Shown here: piece after piece, positions 6,208 to 6,932 of the stretch
Layout of the letters: every line of letters begins with the position of its first letter
How positions within the stretch are numbered: the stretch's first letter is position 1
DNA from: Firmicutes bacterium UBA5500
Lineage (GTDB): Bacteria; Bacillota; UBA994; UBA5500
DNA: 6,932 nt
Direction of reading: 5' to 3'
Assembly (NCBI GenBank): GCA_002427055.1
Contig: DIPA01000070.1
Span: 15,540-22,471 of the forward strand
Translations under genes and position numbers: made by a program
Notes under the pieces: model-generated
The model's input: the letters and a program-made list of their open reading frames with translations, nothing else
Told to the model about the DNA's origin: nothing
The model's database searches: none

Positions 6208-6932
6208 TTACTTAAATAAGTTGGGGTAGAAGATCTTGGCCAGTTCTTCTACGGCGTCTATTACTCGCGGACCGGGACGGTTAATGGTATCTGGGTTCAC
6301 GGCAAAAATTCTCTCATTTTGTACGGCAGCGATAGTCTGCCAGTTGGCCCGTGCCTTGACATCTTCGGGTTGTTGCCCATCATGTCCTAGTACTATGACC
6401 TCGGGATTCTTGGTGATTAATTGCTCCAGGTCGACTTCCGGCCAGTCGGTGGTAGCATCAGCCATGGCATTTTTGCCTCCGGCTGCTGTAAGGATGTTGT
6501 TAATAAAGGTGTTGGGGCCGGCCGACATCAAAGCATCATGCCATACTTCGTAAAAGACGAGTGGACGCTCCGATTCTGCTACATCCTTGATTTTTGCAGT
6601 TACGGCATCTAAGCGGCCACGTAGATCTGCACAAAGCTGATCAGCTTCGGTGACGTTGTTGGTGGCTTTGCCGATCAGTTCAATATGCTCCAGTACCTCA
6701 TCTATATTCTCTGCCCGGATCGCTAACACAGGGAACCCAAGAGAAGCAAGCTGTTCTACCACTTCCTTGGTTGTAAGCGAATCGGCGATGATCAGGTCTG
6801 GCTTGGCTGCCACGATTTTTTCTACATTCACTCCCTGAAACCCACCCATTTTTTCAATGGCTTTCGCTGCTTCCGGGTAGTCGCAGACCTCGGTTACACC
6901 AACTATCTTTTCCTCTAATCCTAGAGCAAATA
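6208..6932 (-). CDS. Substrate-binding protein of cobalamin/iron-complex ABC importer (BtuF/FepB-like), 5' end outside window
   Basis: Extracytoplasmic receptor of the helical-backbone metal-receptor fold, which binds vitamin B12, heme or ferric siderophores for an ABC importer. The frame is open to the right edge; 241 residues are seen, so about 50-70 residues with the signal peptide and start are missing. The visible part begins FALGLEEKIVGVTEVCDYP, typical of the first lobe. GGFQGVNVEKIVAAKPDLII then leads to the inter-lobe helix. VDLEQLITKNPEVIVLGHDG marks the second lobe, and NRPGPRVIDAVEELAKIFYP is the standard ending. An ATG at 6849 is internal: the homology runs unbroken upstream of it, so it is not the start. 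The gene converges on cysS and shares its terminator. The ligand cannot be assigned from this portion; cobalamin or an iron complex are both possible. Confidence 0.92.
   Translation of the reverse strand, partial: FALGLEEKIVGVTEVCDYPEAAKAIEKMGGFQGVNVEKIVAAKPDLIIADSLTTKEVVEQLASLGFPVLAIRAENIDEVLEHIELIGKATNNVTEADQLCADLRGRLDAVTAKIKDVAESERPLVFYEVWHDALMSAGPNTFINNILTAAGGKNAMADATTDWPEVDLEQLITKNPEVIVLGHDGQQPEDVKARANWQTIAAVQNERIFAVNPDTINRPGPRVIDAVEELAKIFYPNLFK

Noticed and set aside
6847..6849. ATG as start of a 213-residue binding protein.
   Set aside because: The frame stays open upstream to the window edge and the upstream residues (LGLEEKIVGVTEVCDYP) are typical of the family, so this methionine is internal and the gene is partial.

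Overview
The window looks like ordinary chromosomal DNA from a Gram-positive, Clostridia-like member of the Bacillota. The clues are a lipoprotein-anchored nucleoside-type ABC transporter, strong Shine-Dalgarno sequences (GGGAGGG, AGGAGGTGA), use of TTG start codons, and intrinsic terminators. No taxonomic marker was compared, so this assignment is inference. Base composition looks even and I see no insertion sequence, phage gene, tRNA, rRNA or CRISPR array. No stretch without a gene exceeds about 160 bases.

Layout, left to right. Positions 1-3843 hold a minus-strand BMP-type (NupNOPQ/PnrA-like) nucleoside ABC transporter operon, transcribed right to left: substrate-binding lipoprotein (2818-3843), a hairpin terminator probably acting as an attenuator (2771-2801), the double ATP-binding protein (1116-2657), and the first permease (1 to 1126). 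The permease is still open at the left edge, where a Shine-Dalgarno sequence points to a further gene, presumably the second permease. Upstream of the lipoprotein is a leader of about 90 bases with a 7-bp inverted repeat and what may be a broken 3' end of a gene. Positions 3993-4571 hold a minus-strand nitroreductase-family flavoprotein. A 138-bp divergent promoter region (4572-4709) separates it from plus-strand cysS (4710-6116), cysteinyl-tRNA synthetase. A 91-bp convergent gap with a strong bidirectional-looking terminator follows. The right end (6208-6932) is the C-terminal three quarters of a minus-strand substrate-binding protein of the cobalamin/iron-complex class, whose start lies outside the window.

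The transporter genes work together: the lipoprotein captures a nucleoside outside the membrane, the two permeases form the channel, and the double ATPase powers uptake. The nitroreductase, cysS and the metal-complex binding protein are functionally separate units. I found no strong candidate for an undescribed system. The points most worth a second look are a cysteinyl-tRNA synthetase whose HIGH signature reads SIGN, and the possible gene remnant in the leader of the transporter operon.
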